Source: Wenzhouxiangella sp. (lineage in GTDB: Bacteria; Pseudomonadota; Gammaproteobacteria; Xanthomonadales; Wenzhouxiangellaceae). From it: 16,619 nucleotides of DNA. The notes beneath the pieces are model-generated. The model saw only the letters and a list, made by a program, of their open reading frames with translations, was not told the origin of the DNA and ran no database searches. Position numbers and translations under genes: made by a program. Positions 16,177-16,619 of the stretch are shown piece by piece (within the stretch, counting starts at the first letter, position 1; the number at the start of each line of letters is the position of its first letter). The stretch lies in contig SLJA01000007.1 in assembly GCA_007135355.1 (NCBI GenBank), positions 1 through 16,619 of the forward strand, given 5' to 3'.

Positions 16177-16197
16177 GTGTTGCCTTGGCGGCAACAC
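16177..16197. terminator. Short hairpin between convergent genes, possible terminator
   Basis: GTGTTGCC (16177-16184) and GGCAACAC (16190-16197) form a perfect 8-base-pair stem with loop TTGGC. It lies between the + strand glycosyltransferases and the - strand tsaB, where terminators are expected. No T-run follows on either strand, so intrinsic termination is uncertain. Confidence 0.45.
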
Positions 16198-16235
16198 CCT
16201 GGAACTGACTGTGGGGTTAGATCGCTCACCCTGGA

Positions 16236-16619
16236 TCAGCTCGTCACATCATCGCGTACATAGATCGGCTCGACCTCCCAGGCCAGCATGGCTGGCAGCC
16301 TCCGGGCAGGCGCAAGCATGTGTGCGGCCAGCGGCCAGGCATCCGGCATGGCGTGCACGCCGGGTTCAGCAAGGTTGCGCTGCATCAACTCCGGATAGGC
16401 CGCAAGGCCTGATCCGGCTAGCAGCCACTCGCCCGTTTCGGGGAGTTTCAGGCGATCGGGCGCCACTACAGCTTCGGGGCTGATCAGGCTCAGTCCCTCC
16501 TTACCGCGCCGGAAAGCACCGACAAAAACCTCGCCCATGCGCGCATCTATCAGGGCCAGGATTCGCGAATGCTGTCCTTCCGGATCGGCCGACTGGGCCA
16601 AGGTGTCAAGGCTGGAGAC
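16236..16619 (-). CDS. tsaB: tRNA threonylcarbamoyladenosine biosynthesis protein TsaB, C-terminal part (truncated by window edge)
   Basis: TsaB pairs with TsaD and TsaE to add threonylcarbamoyl to A37 of ANN-decoding tRNAs. The frame is open to the window end, giving 127 residues of the C-terminal portion; the real start lies outside, and the TTG at 16601 is internal. It begins VSSLDTLAQSA and continues with ILALIDARMGEVFVGAFRR, the typical TsaB segment after the N-terminal ASKHA domain, and ends with VEPIYVRDDVTS, close to the usual family ending YLR or YVR plus a short tail. The stop is at 16238-16236. It is convergent with the glycosyltransferase genes. Confidence 0.92.
   Translation of the reverse strand, partial: VSSLDTLAQSADPEGQHSRILALIDARMGEVFVGAFRRGKEGLSLISPEAVVAPDRLKLPETGEWLLAGSGLAAYPELMQRNLAEPGVHAMPDAWPLAAHMLAPARRLPAMLAWEVEPIYVRDDVTS

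Overview
The window is a piece of a high-GC gammaproteobacterial chromosome. The order yrbG-kdsD-kdsC-lptC-lptA-lptB-rpoN-hpf-ptsN-rapZ, with ibaG and murA next to it, is the classic gammaproteobacterial LPS-transport / sigma-54 neighbourhood. An HPr kinase (hprK), a mannose-family EIIA, and HPr plus EI in place of Npr point away from enterics. They suggest a Xanthomonadales/Chromatiales-like lineage; this placement is inference from gene content only.

Layout. 1-101: 3' end of an unidentified + strand gene. 102-180: a heptamer-repeat hairpin between convergent genes. 178-1683 (minus strand): ibaG-murA, peptidoglycan precursor synthesis with a BolA-family partner. 1684-1796: short divergent intergenic region. 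1797-6173 (plus strand): yrbG, kdsD, kdsC, lptC, lptA, lptB, which cover an ion exchanger, Kdo precursor synthesis and the LPS export bridge. 6174-6394: a decamer-based inverted repeat. 6395-12980: rpoN, hpf, ptsN, hprK, rapZ, a mannose-type EIIA, ptsH and ptsI. This is sigma-54, ribosome hibernation and a complete regulatory phosphotransfer chain with no sugar permease. 13027-16145: two glycosyltransferase genes, one of them a large two-domain fusion. 16146-16235: a tandem duplication and a small hairpin. 16236-16619 (minus strand): the C-terminal part of tsaB, cut by the window edge.

How the genes work together. KdsD and KdsC supply Kdo for the LPS core; LptC, LptA and LptB belong to the machine that moves LPS to the outer membrane; MurA and RapZ both touch UDP-GlcNAc metabolism (RapZ by family knowledge). 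EI, HPr and the two EIIA proteins form a phosphate relay that HprK can gate at HPr Ser46. Nearly all genes from ptsN to ptsI overlap by four bases (ATGA or GTGA), so they are very probably translationally coupled. The two glycosyltransferases after ptsI are accessory relative to this conserved core and are the least understood part of the window.

No tRNA, rRNA, CRISPR array, insertion sequence or prophage gene was seen. Nothing here is clearly a new defence or mobile system. The main points of interest are the fused glycosyltransferase, the two intergenic inverted repeats, the long lptC/lptA overlap, and the absence of mlaFEDCB from its usual place.
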